This document shows, piece by piece, positions 11,575-22,532 of a stretch of 64,000 nucleotides of DNA. The notes under the pieces are model-generated. The model had not been told where the DNA came from, did no database searches, and was given only the letters and a program-made list of their open reading frames with translations. The stretch comes from Alitta virens. Lineage: Eukaryota > Annelida > Polychaeta > Phyllodocida > Nereididae. Positions within the stretch are counted from its first letter, which is position 1, and the number at the start of each line of letters is the position of its first letter. The stretch covers positions 10,826,842-10,890,841 of the forward strand of contig OW028579.1 in NCBI GenBank assembly GCA_932294295.1, given 5' to 3'. The translations under genes were made by a program, and so were the position numbers.

Positions 11575-11738
11575 CCATCTATCTATCTATCTATCTATCT
11601 ATCTATTTCTAGTTGTCTATCTAGTTATCTACTATCTATCTATCTATCTATCTAACTATCTATCTATCTATCTATTTCTAGTTATCTATCTAGTTATCTA
11701 CCTATCTATCTATCTATCTATCTATCTATCTGTCTGTC
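11575..11738. repeat. (TATC)n microsatellite with internal duplication
   Basis: TATC units interrupted twice by a TTTCTAGTTGTCTATCTAG-type segment, showing that a larger block was duplicated. Confidence 0.95.
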
Positions 11739-11869
11739 GCAATTAACCCATAGAACCAACATAAGCTACTCAAACATACCTCTACATGTTCACTACACCA
11801 CCAACCCAGTGTGGGATAAACACATGCAATATGTATGAAAAACGATCAATCTCAGTGTAGCGCCTTTCT

Positions 11870-12190
11870 ATGTGGTTAAAATGCGGGCCGGGTTCATGGC
11901 AGCGGACTGCGTACTGATCCTCTCTAGGTGGGGTGTCGGTTTTTGTCCGGTCTACAATTTATCATGTAATACAGGGAGCAAAATGGCATCCAAGATGGCC
12001 ACCAAGATGGATACCTGCGAGTAATCAGGGTTTTTCACCCTCGGCTGGGGAGGCAAATCGGATTAGTCGAAAGGGACAAAAGAGAAGCGGTCTTAGTGGA
12101 AGCGTTCCGCATCTCTCTGTCTCTCCTTGAACTGCGAACAAGGCTCGAGGAGACAGAGGGCTGCGAGAGTCAGCGCCGTGGGTCAGGAGT
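11870..12190. other. GC- and CpG-richer island, no gene identified
   Basis: Base composition rises sharply against its AT-rich surroundings. It includes CCAAGATGGCCACCAAGATG (11990-12010), which resembles YY1-type sites. An open frame at 11933-12130 has no recognisable domain. It may be a promoter remnant or an unrecognised repeat. Confidence 0.3.
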
Positions 12191-12418
12191 GATAGTCTCT
12201 CTGATGTGACGTCTCAAAGATACTCTCTAATTTGATTTGTGTTATTGATGCTGAAAATTGTGATGCCTTCTGTATATTGTAATCAGAATATGGTGAAAAA
12301 AGTAATGTGGATCTTCTATAAATCTCAGCTAATTTAAAAAGTGTATTTCGTAATCTAATAGTTTGCATGGTATCATACAGTGACTTAGAAGAAAATAATG
12401 GCACTTGTTATGTGAAAT

Positions 12419-12652
12419 AGACAGAATAGAGTTTCTAGTATAGGACTTGTAGAATATAATAGAATTTCTAATGTAGAATAGAATAGAATAGAATAGAATA
12501 GAATCTCCACCACAGAACGTAATTGAATTTCCAGAATAGTATAGAATTTCTACATAGATTAGAATATAACTGAATAGAACTGAATAGAATATAATGTAAT
12601 AGAATAAACTAGAAAGAATAGAATTTTTAACATGGAACAGAATAGAATAGAA
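12419..12652. repeat. Degenerate (AATAG)n pentanucleotide repeat
   Basis: GAATA/AATAG units, pure at about 12475-12502 and otherwise mutated. The same pentamer builds the arrays at 50.1 and 55.4 kb. Confidence 0.85.
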
Positions 12653-13275
12653 TTGCAAGCATTTCAGTGATCTTATAAACCCAGATTAAACAGACAGGTG
12701 GTTGACAAGAATGTTGCTGATTGAGGCATCAACTGCTTTTTGATAGCACAATTTGAGCTAATGTGAATGATAATTATTTTAGAAAAGGATTTGTCTGGCA
12801 AGGAAAGCTTACTAGCCTCAAGTCTTTGCTTCAATGTTTGACGTTTGATGTTTGCTGTTCGATTTCACACTGTTTGAGATTGAATTAGAGATTAATTTTA
12901 GAGATTAAATTTTGAAGATTAGAAGGAGACCACCACGCTCCAAAAAGGCACCCATTTCAGAAGGTGCGGGAAACAAGCCTTAAAAGGGAGTGATTAGGCC
13001 TTCCCATGGTGCACCTGGATCCCACAGGAAACGGAAACGTTCTCTCAGTTCATCCGCTAACTAGAGTCTGTTTTCACTCCGCGTTGGAGGACAACTAAGA
13101 AAGTTTGCGATATACCCGAGAGACGCTGAAGCCAAATTGAAGAAAATTAACTCCACTCGAAAAGTTGGGAGGTCTGTCGTCTAGCTAAACAAGTGGGCCA
13201 TATGATTCTTATTGGCTGAAATCTATGTTGTTTGAAACATGCGAAACACTGAATTAGTCTAATTCTATTCTATTC
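12653..13275. other. Intergenic sequence, no gene recognised
   Basis: Mixed sequence with a short direct repeat (GATTGAATTAGAGATTAATTT near 12880). A run of TTCTA pentamers at 13259-13274 directly abuts the MITE that follows. Confidence 0.4.
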
Positions 13276-13430
13276 TACATGGCCAAATGTGCTGAGTGAG
13301 TTTTCCATGCGTTTGGATAAATGCATGGGAAACGCATGGTTTTCGCCTCATTATAATTAGCAAAAACCATGCGTTTTCCAATGCGTCTATCTTTCGCATG
13401 GAAAACGCATGTGGCACATTTGGCCATGTA
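13276..13430. mobile_element. Palindromic MITE (CATGGCCAA family), copy 2
   Basis: It has TACATGGCCAAATGTG at the left and CACATTTGGCCATGTA at the right. The interior has several inverted copies of CATGCGTTTTCC. At 155 bp it is the longest of the three copies. Confidence 0.85.
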
Positions 13431-14034
13431 CAGTAGTTTCCTCTGCATTAAGACCACCCTTGGTGAAAATTTTACTGGTCTTAGTAGTGAGTTGGTCTTC
13501 AATCTGAGTTAATTTCACAACTTAAAATATTTTTAATAATAATACGTATACACTTGTGATATATTTTGACATAGCAATGCATTGATATATTATTTATCTG
13601 CAATATTAATTAATTAATACTAAAAATAGAAATGTGTCCACCACCCCATCTCTAACCCCTTGGCTATTGAGAAACATTCTCTTCAGCCAAATTAGTTCAG
13701 GTGCTGCTTAGATTTCAGTTGCAACAGAACACAACAGAAGGAACACCCACGTGAAATGCCTTGTACTCACAAGTTTTTTCGATCCCAAATAAAATCGAAT
13801 CACGATCCAGATCTTATCCCAATATAAAAAGCAACAATACCATAATGATCAAAGGCAGATCAAAATGGCCAAGGAAGCCTCAGGGATAAAAGACAGGAGG
13901 CTATTTGCCAATGAAGCTCAGCTTCTTCTTGGTTTGACCTCTTAAACAGGATTGTAGCCAAGTTCTACGTGAGCATAACACTTTGGAAAGCATCATTGGA
14001 CAATAGCATGTGAGAAAATGACAATGGGAATGCG
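13431..14034. other. Intergenic, with one TTAAGACCAC-type repeat
   Basis: At 13437-13500, ATTAAGACCACCCTTGGTG and TTTTACTGGTCTTAGTAGTG are a two-part copy of the repeat expanded at 42280-42690. The rest holds nothing recognised. Confidence 0.45.
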
Positions 14035-14584
14035 AGGAATTATGAATAGAATGGATGGAATGAGGAATGTCATAATGGAATAAATCATGGTATAAGAAAT
14101 GAAGAGGAATGAAATGAGGAGTTTGATGGATGGAATAAATTTCATTTCATTTGGAATAAATTTTTAAAATGGATAAGGAATGAAGCGGGTGGAGTAAGAG
14201 ATGAAATGAATTATGATGAATGGAATTAATTTAATGGGGGTGGGGAATTAAATAAAGGATTAAATGAATCAGGAGAATGGAGAATGGAATAAGTTGATGA
14301 ATAAACAAAGTTGCAAATAAAGTATAAAAATAGCACGATATGATGAGATAATGAATAAGGGAATAATATATAAAATGAAGGAAATAGTGAAAAAAATTCA
14401 TTGTTGGAAATATGCACACCTGTAAAAAAAATTGAGGTATATATATATATATATATATATAGTTGTAGGAATGAGTTTTTTTCCACAGTGCAGTAAATCT
14501 AGCATTTCTCTTACAAATGAAAAGCATCCTAATTTCATCCTAACACCCCCCCCCCCATCCAAGCCCTGCGCCCCCCCCCCCGGT
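14035..14584. repeat. Degenerate GGAATGA-rich repeat, (TA)n and poly-C tracts
   Basis: 14035-14360 is an imperfect purine-rich repeat of GGAATGA/AATGGAAT words. A (TA)n run spans 14438-14461. Two runs of 11 C begin at 14546 and 14571. Confidence 0.7.
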
Positions 14585-15830
14585 TCTACTCCAAATTAAT
14601 AGGAAAACTTCTCAGTACACACAGCACTGACCAGTGCAGCTGTCGGTCCAACATGGTTAGGAAAATTAAAGCTGCCAGGAAAGGTCTTCCTGGAAAAGGT
14701 CAGTGACACTTCCTGGAAGTTATGGAGCCTGAAATGGGATGGGCTCAAGAGTCTCTTACAATCTGGAAACTGTTTGAAATGACGAAGAAAAACATTGCAA
14801 TGAATGAGAAGGTGATAATGTTATTGAAACTTGAATATGATCTGGCATATTTATCAAGTGTTATGATTAATAAATGGCATTATTAACATTCATAAAAGCG
14901 ATTAAAACACTTTCTTGTTCAAATTGTTTAAGAAAATATGGTGGTTACTGTCATTGGATCATGAATATAATCTTGCATATTTGTTTAATTTTATAATGGC
15001 ATTTAGATTATTTTTTTAGATTTAATGTTTATCTGCATGTCATTGAGATACACCAAAATAACTATCAAGTGATTCTGAAGATTAACAGCTATGTGGCAAA
15101 GGTCCAAAATATTAGTCTTAGATAGAAAAAATACAAAATTTTCGATTTCTAAACGACCTATACGAATTAAAATCAGCAATTCTAGTTCTGGGTCATTATG
15201 CCATTTACAAAATATGCCTATTCAAAACTGATTGTAAATAGGGCTTTTGAATGACTTCTAAAATAACAAAGGTTCATAACTTGTGAAATTTTACTTACAA
15301 CCCTTTCAAGTTTTGCCTACATTCATCTCATGTATTGAATTAATTTAATTGTATAAAATATCAAAGAATCTGTGAGAGGGTCATGCGGGCAGGGACCATT
15401 GGTTGATCCAGAATGACATGACCCAGCTGTAATAACATTAATTACAGAAAATAAAAATAAAATGTGTTTTGACAGACGCCCACATTATCCATCATATTCA
15501 AACACAAAAATCATTATTGAAACATGTCATCTTACAACAAACAAAAAACATATTATTGCATGTAAACAACATTTTATAAATGTTTGATCACTTTTATATA
15601 ATATCAACCAGGAATAATAGAATTGATGATGAAATAATGCCTCTCTGATTATGACCTAATTCCATCCATTGACACATTTTATTTCCTTTTTCTTTAGGTA
15701 ATATGGATTTTTTTCTATATTCCATATTTGCTTTTTGTGCAGACATTACGTGCAGCCTACTATGCTTCTCATGCCTGGCACCTGGCCCAAGTTGAAAGCA
15801 GGCATTTCACCTGTAAAGATGCATTGTGTC
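14585..15830. other. Intergenic sequence, no gene recognised
   Basis: AT-rich unique-looking sequence without open frames of note or visible repeats. Confidence 0.4.
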
Positions 15831-15874
15831 AGATACACCTGTTGCCCCTTGTAAGGATAGGGTGACATACAAGA

Positions 15875-16650
15875 TGAAAAGAGACGGACTGACAGACATC
15901 GACACAGGTGGGGCGAAGACAGACATAGACAAACACAGTAATACAACAGTCACGGACTACGGTATACACAGACACACAGAAAGACATAAAAGATGAAGAG
16001 AGATAAGGACAGAAATGAACACAGGTGGGGCGAAGACAGACATAGACAGACACAGATGTACAGCAGTCAGGGACTTGGATATGGACAGACACACAGACTT
16101 TGACACAGGTGGGGCGAAGACAGACATAGACAGACACAGATGCACAGCAGTCAGGGACTTGGATATGGACAGACACACAGACTTTGACACAGGTGGGGCG
16201 AAGACAGACATAGACAGACACAGATGTACAGCAGTCAGGGACTTGGATATGGACAGACACACAGACTTTGACACAGGTGGGGCGAAGACAGACATAGACA
16301 GACACAGATGTACAGCAGTCAGGGACTTGGATATGGACAGACACACAGACTTTGACACAGGTGGGGCGAAGACAGACATAGACAGACACAGATGTACAGC
16401 AGTCAGGGACTTGGATATGGACAGACTCACAGACTTTGACACAGGTGGGGCGAAGACAGACATAGACAGACACAGATATACAGCAGTCAGGAACTTAGAT
16501 ATGACAGACACACAGACTTTGACACAGGTGGGGTGAAGACAGACATAGACAGACACAGATATACAGCAGTCAGGGACTTGGATATGACAGACACACAGAC
16601 TTTGACACAGGTGGAGTGAAGACAGATATAGACAAACATTGATATACAGC
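15875..16650. repeat. 84-bp minisatellite, about eight to nine units
   Basis: GACACAGGTGGGGCGAAGAC starts at 16102, 16186, 16270, 16354 and 16438 (exact 84-bp spacing), then 16521 and 16604 (83-bp spacing). Less regular units lie to the left (15901, about 16018). Because 84 is a multiple of three and the unit lacks stops in several frames, long frames stay open on both strands (for example 15829-16473 minus and 16015-16536 plus). Their proteins are 28-residue repeats read from the same DNA in different frames, which argues against coding. Confidence 0.95.
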
Positions 16651-16769
16651 AGCTAGTATTAAATTTACACTGCCAAGCATCTATTTCTTAAAATAAGGGA
16701 AACTGAAACTAAGTAAAAGAAAAATTCTTGGAAGTGAGGATTGAAAAGTTTCTTATACAATATGCAAGA
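16575..16769 (+). repeat. Inverted-repeat partner of 17837-18010 (left arm)
   Basis: From the last minisatellite unit through TTTACACTGCCAAGCATC to GAAAAGTTTCTTATACAATA, this matches the reverse complement of 17837-18010 with moderate divergence. The left edge of the array (15858-15890, AAGATGAAAAGAGACGGACT) also matches the far edge of the partner. Confidence 0.8.
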
Positions 16770-17184
16770 AATATTTGTCCCTAAAGTCTGTATACGTTCT
16801 TGAATTAATAATTATTAAATATTTTGTAGTCATCTCGTTTCAAGTAATCAACTGACTAATCCTTAGCCAAATTTAGTGACCGTATAATGCTAGTAAAGGT
16901 ATGTAGTGAGAATGACATTCCATAAAAGCAGCAAAATGTAGGACTTCAATTAAGTCGCTGTGATATATTAGCATAGAGTTTACATTGTCCATTACGAATA
17001 AATAGATCATAGTTAATGTTGATCCCTGTCTGAAATATTGATGTGTGGTTAATGTCAGCACATGCCATGTGACTCGGGCTATTTTACATGCTTTTACATG
17101 CAAAATGCGTTGAGTGGCTTTCATAAATCAATGATTTCATGTAAGGGGAAGCCCCTCGCTGTTCAGTGCTGTGATACGTCATCA
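16770..17184. other. Intergenic sequence, no gene recognised
   Basis: No repeat or coding signal seen. Confidence 0.4.
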
Positions 17185-17420
17185 TCATGCTGTGTGGACG
17201 TCTCGAAACGCCGCCATTTTGGGTACCACTGCCCTAATGGCAGCCAGCTCTGAAAACATAATGCTCTCCAGTATAAATTCCTCGCGTCAAAGCTGCCAAA
17301 ACGTGGGCTGGTTGGGAAGATGGCGGTTTTCCGCGTGAGATCAGCTGATGAGTTTGCCCCGTAGATGGCAGCACTGTAAAGCATGAAGAAATGATTCATA
17401 GAGGGCGCGACCTACACCTC
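17185..17420. other. CpG-richer island with YY1-like motifs
   Basis: ACGCCGCCATTTTGGG (17209) and GGGAAGATGGCGG (17314) are oppositely oriented YY1-type motifs inside a locally GC-richer stretch. An open frame on the minus strand (17163-17399) has no recognisable domain. It could be a promoter or a dispersed repeat. Confidence 0.25.
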
Positions 17421-17751
17421 TGCCTTCTTATTTGAAGCCCCATCAAAGTGCATCCTGGGGGCCGTGATTAAAACCAGAGGCAGCCCCCAATATTTATGGC
17501 AGTTTTATGCTGCAGAACCTCTGCCAACTGCCTTTACAGTAGCTCAAGTTCTTTATAAAACAGTCCTGCATGTCATGCATACAAACAAGACACCTTCTGA
17601 CACAGACAGACTGACAGACGGGCAGATGTATCATCTGAATTACACACAGAGAAAATCACAGACACAGAGAAAGTATGTAGGACATACAGAAAGATTAAGA
17701 CAGACAAAAATGTCTCAATGCCTCAATACAACTGGATCTGAAGCTTACATA

Positions 17752-18140
17752 TAATTAGCCAGTTTAAATGACCAACTACAGGGAGACATAATGATGAGAT
17801 GATTAGGCACTGAATCCACACCATGTTACACATTAATGCATATTGCATAAGAAACTTTTCAATCCTCACTTTTAAAAGAATTTAACTTAATTTCAGTTTT
17901 AAGAAAAAAGATGCTTGGCAGTGTAAATACTGGCTGGAGTTGTATATTGATATGTTTGTCTAAGTCTGTCTTTGCCCTAGCTGTGTCAACTTCTGTCAGT
18001 CTGTCTCTTTTATCTTTTATATCACTCTGTGCAGATCATGAAAAGTGCCCGGGCTGGGGATCAAACCCGGGACCTTTAGCAAAGCTGGCCAATGAGGAAT
18101 GTGCGGATGCCTTAACCGTTAGACCACCCAGCGGCTTTTT
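17752..18140 (-). mobile_element. SINE A2 interrupted by the 84-bp-unit segment
   Basis: On the minus strand, 18140-18028 is a tRNA-like head with a long variable arm (A box GGTGGTCTAACGGTTAAGG, B box GGTTTGATCCC), followed by GGGCACTTTTCATGATCTGC. 17836-17752 is the A2 3' domain (GTGTAACATGGTGTGGATT, then ATCATCTCATCATTATGTCT). The intervening 17837-18010 carries a single copy of the minisatellite unit with its flanks. Confidence 0.7.
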
Positions 18141-18764
18141 TGAAAATGTGAATTCAACGAGTTAATACAAGTTAACAACATGCTACTGAAAGATATGGTT
18201 TTCTGCCTTACATGTTGAGGAACTAAAGCATTTCTAACAGCAGCCACAGCTTTACCACTTAGAGTCAACTTACAAACAATGTGAGGTCTGTTTGATTTGC
18301 AGATCCTCTCAACGCCTTTCAGCCATGTTTTCCCTTTTCTCCGAGCAGACAAAGTCATTCTTTAGTTTCGAGATACATTTACAATGAAACCTTGCATGTC
18401 AGTTCTCATATCTTGGGGCAGTGTATTGAGAATCAACAAGAGACACACAGAAGCTTTTGTGAAAAAGAGTTTCCTAGCTTTAAATGCCTTTAACATCAGA
18501 AGATAAAGCTGCAGGAAAATGAGCAAAAAGAGAGAAGAAAAGAACATCTAAGCTTTCGATGTAGTTACAATAAGTTTATAAAGAAAGTATTAGTTGTATC
18601 CAGAGTTAACCAACATTTTTGGTGGTTATTGCTCGCTCAGAACAATAGGAAATTAATCTTAGTGGAGTATAATAGATGTTATCCCATATATGCAAGTTAT
18701 GGCATGTTATCGGGTAGTAAAAATCTAATGGAATTGATCTAGACTTGATTGTCTCAATGCTAGT
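18141..18764. other. Intergenic sequence, no gene recognised
   Basis: Open frames on the minus strand (18119-18358, 18362-18547) lack similarity I can recognise. No splice-bounded exon is evident. Confidence 0.35.
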
Positions 18765-19065
18765 GGCAGCTGGGTGGTATAGTGGTAAGACGATTGCCTG
18801 CTCCTCTGAAGGCCTCAGGTTCAATTCCGGGCCCGAGCACCCTTCATGAGCAACATTCCAGCCGGATGCCGTTCGGATGAGACGTTAAATTGGCGGTCCC
18901 TTGTACTCAGTTTCTATGCTGAGGCAAGTAAAAGATCCCACTCATGGGGTAAATGTGTAGCATGGGTGGACTCCTCCTCTCTCTCACCTCATCAATCAAC
19001 CCACGATAGCAGCAAGAACTTGCATTATAAGGGCTGCACTTTCCATATCTATCTATCCATCTACT
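18765..19065 (+). mobile_element. SINE A1, near full length
   Basis: The tRNA-like head (GCTGGGTGGTATAGTGGTAA, B box GGTTCAATTCC) leads into CACCCTTCATGAGCAAC. The core follows (TTCGGATGAGACGTTAAATT, TATGCTGAGGCAAGTAAAAG, CATGGGGTAAATGTGTA), then the A1 3' domain (CACCTCATCAATCAACCC, GGGCTGCACTTTCC) and a short (ATCT)n tail. The GGATGAGACGTTAAA segment resembles the conserved central domain of vertebrate V-SINEs; this is from memory and was not searched. Confidence 0.85.
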
Positions 19066-19074
19066 GGTCTGAAT

Positions 19075-19225
19075 CTTAGTCAGCTTATATGACAGCTGCA
19101 GGCAGACATAATGATGAGATGATATCACTTGGGAGTCATATGTACATTAATACCATGGGCGGAGTCATTTTCTTGCCACGAAGAGTGCCTGGGCTGGTTT
19201 TCGAACAAGGACCTTAAGCTATCTA
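19075..19225 (-). mobile_element. SINE A2 fragment
   Basis: Read on the minus strand, a B-box-like GTTCGAAAACCAGCCCAGGC precedes a shortened middle. ATCATCTCATCATTATGTCT then leads to GTCATATAAGCTG. The core is largely deleted. It sits head-on against the 3' end of the SINE at 18765-19065. Confidence 0.6.
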
Positions 19226-19770
19226 TCTACGATACACCACAAGACATTAAGCCAAAATGTAACAGAAACCTTTCGTAAGTTTTTGATTGATATATTTTAT
19301 CCATGAAATACAAATTGATACAAAACTGTCGACAAAAAGAATATGCCATGATATTTGTTCATTTTAAAAAAAGGTACGTAAAAATCTCTAGGTACTTAGA
19401 AAGGCATCTATGTCGAAATCTCTTCTCTGGAGTCAAGAAACAACAAAAATACATTGTGGACTAAATGTGTAGAACCATAATGCATATCTCAACTGTGAGA
19501 TTCTGCTATTTTCACTTGGGACATTATTTTGAAATATGCTGAGGATAAAACAGCAATAATGTGTCAACAGTGTTCATAAAGGAAGCACTGATAAAAGGAA
19601 AAACATGAGAAATCAAGAGGATGGGAGTGAGAGTAGGCAATTAATAAGAGAAAATGGAGTGGTCGTTAATAATGCACATATCATGGATCCCTGTGGAATG
19701 CCTGCCCCTGATAAATGATGTGCTACTCAGCTTCTATACTTCTGCAGGGCAACAGCACTTGTGGAAATGG
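19226..19770. other. Intergenic sequence, no gene recognised
   Basis: No repeat family or coding signal recognised. Confidence 0.4.
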
Positions 19771-19801
<31 letters not shown>

Positions 19802-19965
19802 CCTATCTATCTCACCTATCTATCTATCTATCTGTCTATCTATCTATCTATCTATCCATCTATCTATCCATCTATCCATCCATCTATCTACCTATCCATC
19901 TATCTATCCACCTATCCATCCACCTATCCATCCATCTATCTATCCATCTATCTATCCATCTATCG
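19771..19965. repeat. (TATC/CATC)n microsatellite
   Basis: TATC units with CATC and CACC variants. Three overlapping open frames here are repeat by-products. Confidence 0.95.
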
Positions 19966-20340
19966 ATCGATTCTTTAAATGAAATTCTTTCACGAATTTG
20001 GGCTAGTTTTTTCATTCTAAATATTTTAAGACATAATACATTTTCAGCCTAAAGAGTAATTTGATATGCATGCTTTTTGTATGTGTAGCTCAAAGATGTT
20101 GGAAAATAGAATACATCAAAATCGTTTAAAAAATACATTTAAGTGTGGAATTACTGAGTTAAAAAAGTTCCAACCTTTTGATATTACCGATCTGTTGACC
20201 ACAGTGCATCGCTGCGGCTTGCTGTATAGTGAATAGCAGAGTTCTGTGCCAGATATTAATGTTATATAAAAAAAAAATACAAAAACAGTGGTCACATAAG
20301 AAGATAATGTTCTAATGGTCAGTGTCTGTCTGTCATTTGA
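19966..20340. other. Unassigned gap between two TATC arrays
   Basis: AT-rich, with no gene or repeat family recognised. Confidence 0.4.
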
Positions 20341-20482
20341 CTACCTATCTATCTATCTATCTGTATATCAATCTGTCTATCCATGTATCTATCTATCTAT
20401 CTATATATCTACCTATCCATCTATCTACCTAACTATCTGTCTATCTATCCATCTATCTTTCTATGTATTTTTCTATCTATTA

Positions 20483-20519
<37 letters not shown>

Positions 20520-20762
20520 ACTATATGTCTATCCATCTATCTATCTATATGTCCATCTATGTATCTATCTATCTATGTATCTATCTATCTATCTATCTAT
20601 CTATGTATCTATCTATCTTTCTATCTATCTCTACCTCTATCTCTATCTATTTCTCTATCCATATATCTATCTATCTATCTATCTATCTTTCTATCTATTT
20701 ATCTTTCTGTCTGTCTGTCTGTCTATCGGTCTGCCTGTCTGTCTGTATATTTATCTGTATAT
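20341..20762. repeat. Long interrupted (TATC/TGTC)n microsatellite
   Basis: More than 400 bp of TATC with TGTC, TTTC and CATC interruptions, ending some 90 bp upstream of the LINE relic. Confidence 0.95.
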
Positions 20763-20854
20763 CTCTCACAGCTGACCTGACCCCAAATTTGGAGAGGTGG
20801 GCTTATTACAAGTTTGCATGTAGGATGACTGGGTAAACATGTTATAAATCAATA

Positions 20855-22532
20855 CAGTCCGATATTAAAAATACATTAGGACAACTGCAACCCAGCCTTG
20901 CCCTTTAAATGTATGACATGCAAATAAGTCCAATAATGGAATATACTTCAGAAGTTTGGTTTCAGAATAAAAATATAAATAACCTAGAAAAGATAAACTT
21001 ATCATGTATGAAAAAACATTTAATAACCAAAATTTCAACTTCAACTATAGCCCTATATAGTAAACTTAGAAGATTTCCTATAGCCTTAAGATTGAAATGT
21101 AGATTAGTGAACTATTGGAAAAGACTAATAGGGTTTAACTCAAGACATCCAGTAAAACAAGCCTACAATACATTACTTAATTTAAATAACATGGGACAGA
21201 CTCACTGGTGTACCACTCTCAGGAATATCTTATCGGAAACAAATCATCTACATCTGTGGGATGAACAGAGCATCACAGATAAACAATACCAACTAATTAA
21301 AGAAAGCCTCTATACAGAATTCATTAAAATTACTTACAATAAATAAATAACACAGATACTAAGCCGAAGCTAAGAACATACAAACTCTTCAAAACTCATT
21401 TTCAGTTTGAAACTTTTCTCTCCACCCCAACAAACATAAATCATGCACTAGCACTATCATGCACTAGCACTAACAAAATTTAGAATAAGTTCACATAACC
21501 TTGCGATAGAAACAGGCCGCTATACTAAACCAAAAACACCTATGGTGGAAAGACTATGTATTCACTGCAACACAAGAGAAATTGAAACAGAACAGCATTT
21601 TCTTCTAACATGTGCCCTGTATAATAATGAAAGATATCTATTAATGCAGTCTGTATCTCCACACATTATAGAACTAGATAACCTGAACCATGAGGATAAA
21701 TTTATAAAAATCATGTCTAGTAGAGAAAAATGTGTAACTGATGCACTAGGTAAATTTATTTCACTGTTTTAACAAGAGAAACCTGATCAAACTGTAAAGT
21801 AATCAAAAATTAGAGTAATAAATAATTATGAAAGTAACGCATGACCAGACTCATACACAAGCTAAACCTAAAATTATTGTCACACTATATGACAAAACAC
21901 AACTCAATAATTTGAATCAACCACAAAACATTAAAGTTAGTACATTAGACAAAATTTGGCATTGTGTCAGAGTATTATGTGTTATGGTAAGCTCACAGGG
22001 TCAACTCAAACCTACCTGTTGCATACCTGAAGAATTAAAGGCAGGGCCAGCGCAATGCTGCCTGACAATCGACTATTCTTATTATTAGAAAACATTAATG
22101 TAAATGTTTTTGCAACTGTCACTATTCTTTTGTTTATTCTATGTTTTATGTTCCTTTGTTTATTCTATGTACTATGTGCTAGACAGTTTATCTTAGTTAC
22201 CTATTTTATGGAAACTATGTCAATGCGGACATTTATATATAACAGCTACTATGAGACTGTGATTTATTTTATATATTATTTATTTTTATTTTTCAGTATT
22301 ATGAGATGTGTTCACTGTGATGCTATAGTATAGTATAGTATAGTATAGTATAGAAAATGAGATATATAATATTTTGATCAGTAGTTCTGGAAGTAGTATT
22401 TAGTTAGTATATTCAATATATGTAATTTTTATGTCTGTATTAACAATGTATTGTGCATTCTATGTACCTTGTTTATGACGAATGGGTCAAAACTGACTTC
22501 GTATGGTCAAATAAAATGTATCTATCTATCTA
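20855..22532 (+). mobile_element. 5'-truncated non-LTR retrotransposon (LINE) with TATC tail
   Basis: It contains the C-terminal part of an ORF2-like protein (20855-21771, described separately), an AT-rich 3' UTR with a (TATAG/TAGTA)n block at 22325-22353, and a 3' end AAATAAAATG followed by about three TATC units (22519-22532). No poly(A) is present. CR1-group elements typically end this way. The element is 5' truncated and inactive. Confidence 0.8.
20864..21771 (+). pseudogene. LINE ORF2 C-terminal region, broken
   Basis: Frame 1 (20864-21343) includes SPIMEYTSEVWF and KLRRFPIALRLKCRLVNYWK, typical of the region after the RT palm in CR1/Jockey-like elements, with a stop at 20906-20908. The match then moves to another frame (from about 21365: LRTYKLFKTHFQFETFLS). 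It returns to the first frame after 21472, where KFRISSHNLAIETGRYTKP, then RLCIHCNTREIETEQHFLL (CxxC...H...C) and LGKFISLF match the usual cysteine-histidine C-terminus. The second frame change coincides with an exact 16-bp tandem duplication (TCATGCACTAGCACTA at 21441 and 21457). Non-functional. Confidence 0.85.

Noticed and set aside
15829..16556. Long overlapping open frames on both strands (up to 214 codons)
   Set aside because: They arise from an 84-bp repeat whose length is a multiple of three and that lacks stops in several frames. Three frames on two strands cannot all be real, and none has a recognisable domain.
15875..16650. Possible CRISPR array
   Set aside because: The whole 84-bp unit is repeated, without unique spacers, and the context is eukaryotic.
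17163..17399. 78-codon minus-strand frame in a CpG-richer stretch
   Set aside because: Mixed composition, but no similarity I recognise and no splice or start context. Kept only as an island.
18840..19079. Plus-strand frames starting MSNIPAG or MSYIPAAG at several loci
   Set aside because: The same peptide appears wherever SINE A occurs; it is translation of the SINE core.
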